Part shown: one piece after another, positions 63,220 through 64,000 of the stretch
Position numbering within the stretch: the first letter of the stretch is position 1
Layout of the letters: every line of letters begins with the position of its first letter
DNA from: Primulina eburnea
Taxonomy: Eukaryota > Streptophyta > Magnoliopsida > Lamiales > Gesneriaceae
Assembly (NCBI RefSeq): GCF_022965805.1
Contig: NC_133101.1
Coordinates: 14,355,054-14,419,053, forward strand
DNA length: 64,000 bases
Direction: 5' to 3'
The notes under the pieces: generated by a model
The model's input: the letters and a program-made list of their open reading frames with translations, nothing else
The model's database searches: none
What the model was told of the DNA's origin: nothing
Position numbers and translations under genes: made by a program

Positions 63220-63229
63220 TATTTATAGG
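63220..63229 (-). promoter_or_regulatory. TATA box of antisense gene 2
   Basis: CCTATAAATA on the minus strand, first T of TATAAATA at 63227, 58 nt from the ATG at 63169: the same motif and spacing as gene 1. The complement of aagctgaagag (63242-63252) lies just upstream. Confidence 0.75.
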
Positions 63230-63325
63230 AGAATATCAAGAAAGCTGAAGAGCCACGATCATTTATCATATGACTTTTTAAAAGTTAAAATCTTTATATT
63301 GTCATTTTAAAAGTTTTATGCACCA

Positions 63326-63340
63326 ACTTAGGGGGAATAT
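63326..63340 (+). other. Polypurine-tract-like site in copia F
   Basis: acttagggggaat resembles a copia PPT, but the following bases do not match the F LTR start (TGTTGGAAGC). It may be an internal PPT-like copy. Confidence 0.35.
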
Positions 63341-63738
63341 TAAATTTTAAAAGGTTAACTGAGAAAACAGTTGTTTGTAACCTCTTAACTGAATTGAATC
63401 AGTTTCTTAACTGATCATTCAGTTGGATTGTTTACAAATCTTCTCACATACGTTAACTAATTAAAATTTATTAAATTCTAAATCATTTGATGTGACTGCA
63501 AAATCACAAACGTGGCTTACTCTCAACCAATTATTTTACATACACAATTACAGCACACGTAAACATATTTTTACTCAAAACTTTTACTGGACTGACACGT
63601 GTCCGATAATTCAAACAGTCACAAACATTAGTACTTTACCAGCTTTGATTCAGTTCGTCTTCCATACAGTCACAATTATCTTCAATCCTCAAAGCAAATC
63701 TACATTTTTCGTTTCTACAGGAAATCTTCTAGCTTTCA

Positions 63739-63807
63739 ATGGCGGCTCAAACTCCTGCTCACATATTAAATGCAATAGCTATCAATTTTGGATCTGTTAC
63801 GCCTTAA
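63739..63807 (+). other. Short sense ORF (22 codons) after a splice-acceptor-like site
   Basis: ATG 63739 begins MAAQTPAHILNAIAINFG and stops at TAA 63805-63807. A tttctacag acceptor-like word lies 19 nt upstream. It could be the start of a longer accessory gene truncated by the LTR-like sequence at 63849; this is weakly supported. Confidence 0.3.
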
Positions 63808-63848
63808 ACGCATACAAATCTCGAGGATGAGATTAATGTTTTTAATGC

Positions 63849-64000
63849 TGTAACATATCCCAAAGTTTTTGTTTTGATGATACCAAAACTTGGCTTAAAA
63901 ATGTACTAATGTTTTATATTGAGGCATGCAGGAAATTAAGAGCAAGGTTACGTTCGGAAGATCCGAAATGTGGTTCGGACGTTCCGAAATTGTGACAATC
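63849..64000 (+). mobile_element. Start of another LTR-like element, cut by the window end
   Basis: TGTAACATATCCCAAAG followed by gttttgatgataccaaaactt, wording typical of SIRE LTR starts. It ends with two TTCGGA-N3-TCCGAA palindromes (63953-63967 and 63974-63988). The rest lies outside. Confidence 0.45.

Larger units (their letters stand above)
55752..63848 (+). mobile_element. Copia F: SIRE-type element with antisense cargo genes (3' end not reached)
   Basis: Order: LTR, PBS, gag, pol, antisense gene 1, antisense gene 2, short sense ORF. No 3' LTR is seen before the window ends or before a new LTR-like start at 63849. It inserted into a gypsy-like LTR. It is a diverged relative of copia A, with full-length gag and without A's internal deletion. 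Confidence 0.85.

Noticed and set aside
63492..63830. 112-codon plus-strand frame
   Set aside because: Begins in AT-rich non-coding sequence with no family match; the nearby ATG at 63739 has a better context but is itself weak.

Overview
This is nuclear DNA of a flowering plant, and about 90% of it is transposable elements. The evidence is a set of plant LTR-retrotransposon families (SIRE-type Ty1/copia, chromovirus-like Ty3/gypsy, Tat-like Ty3/gypsy), initiator-Met primer-binding sites, and one spliced plant-type gene remnant. The style of the copia proteins suggests an asterid, perhaps Lamiales; this is recollection, not proof. No intact cellular gene was found.

Region 1 (1-48722) is one deeply nested minus-strand block. 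The outer host is a chromovirus-like gypsy element (B). Its gag is split twice: by a SIRE-type copia element (A), and 135 bp away by an array (D) built as LTR-gag-LTR-gag-LTR and flanked by a 5-bp target duplication GTTGC. This composite is present twice in direct orientation, at 1-17737 and 17738-40009. The two copies look under about 1% diverged by eye. They meet at an abrupt junction (17736-17740) that fuses mid-LTR of B to mid-RNase H of A. After the duplication, a further LTR element entered the copia gag of copy 2 only and collapsed to a 1581-bp solo LTR (21656-23236). The long LTR of B continues to 48722 and hosts another element (C, 42273-48481): a gag-protease-only, Tat-like gypsy element whose pol position holds a ~1.9-kb minisatellite and an extreme C-rich tract.

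Region 2 (48723-55430) is lower-copy DNA. It holds a tandem repeat with G-box motifs, a MITE-like piece, a possible copia LTR fragment, and a nine-exon remnant of a TFIIIC90/GTF3C4-like WD40 and zinc-finger gene on the minus strand. That remnant has several disabling changes.

Region 3 (55431-64000) starts with a gypsy-like LTR fragment interrupted by a second, plus-strand SIRE-type copia element (F). F has a 966-bp 5' LTR, an intact 654-aa gag and a decayed pol. Beyond pol lie two antisense genes. They are tandem paralogues (period 689 bp), each with its own TATA box exactly 58 nt from its ATG; one is open and one has a single stop. This antisense gene pair is the most unusual content of the window. 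The last 150 bases look like the start of yet another LTR.

Inferred order of events: B inserted; then A, D and C nested into B in unknown order; unequal recombination made the D array; a ~20.7-kb segment was tandemly duplicated; finally the element behind the solo LTR inserted.
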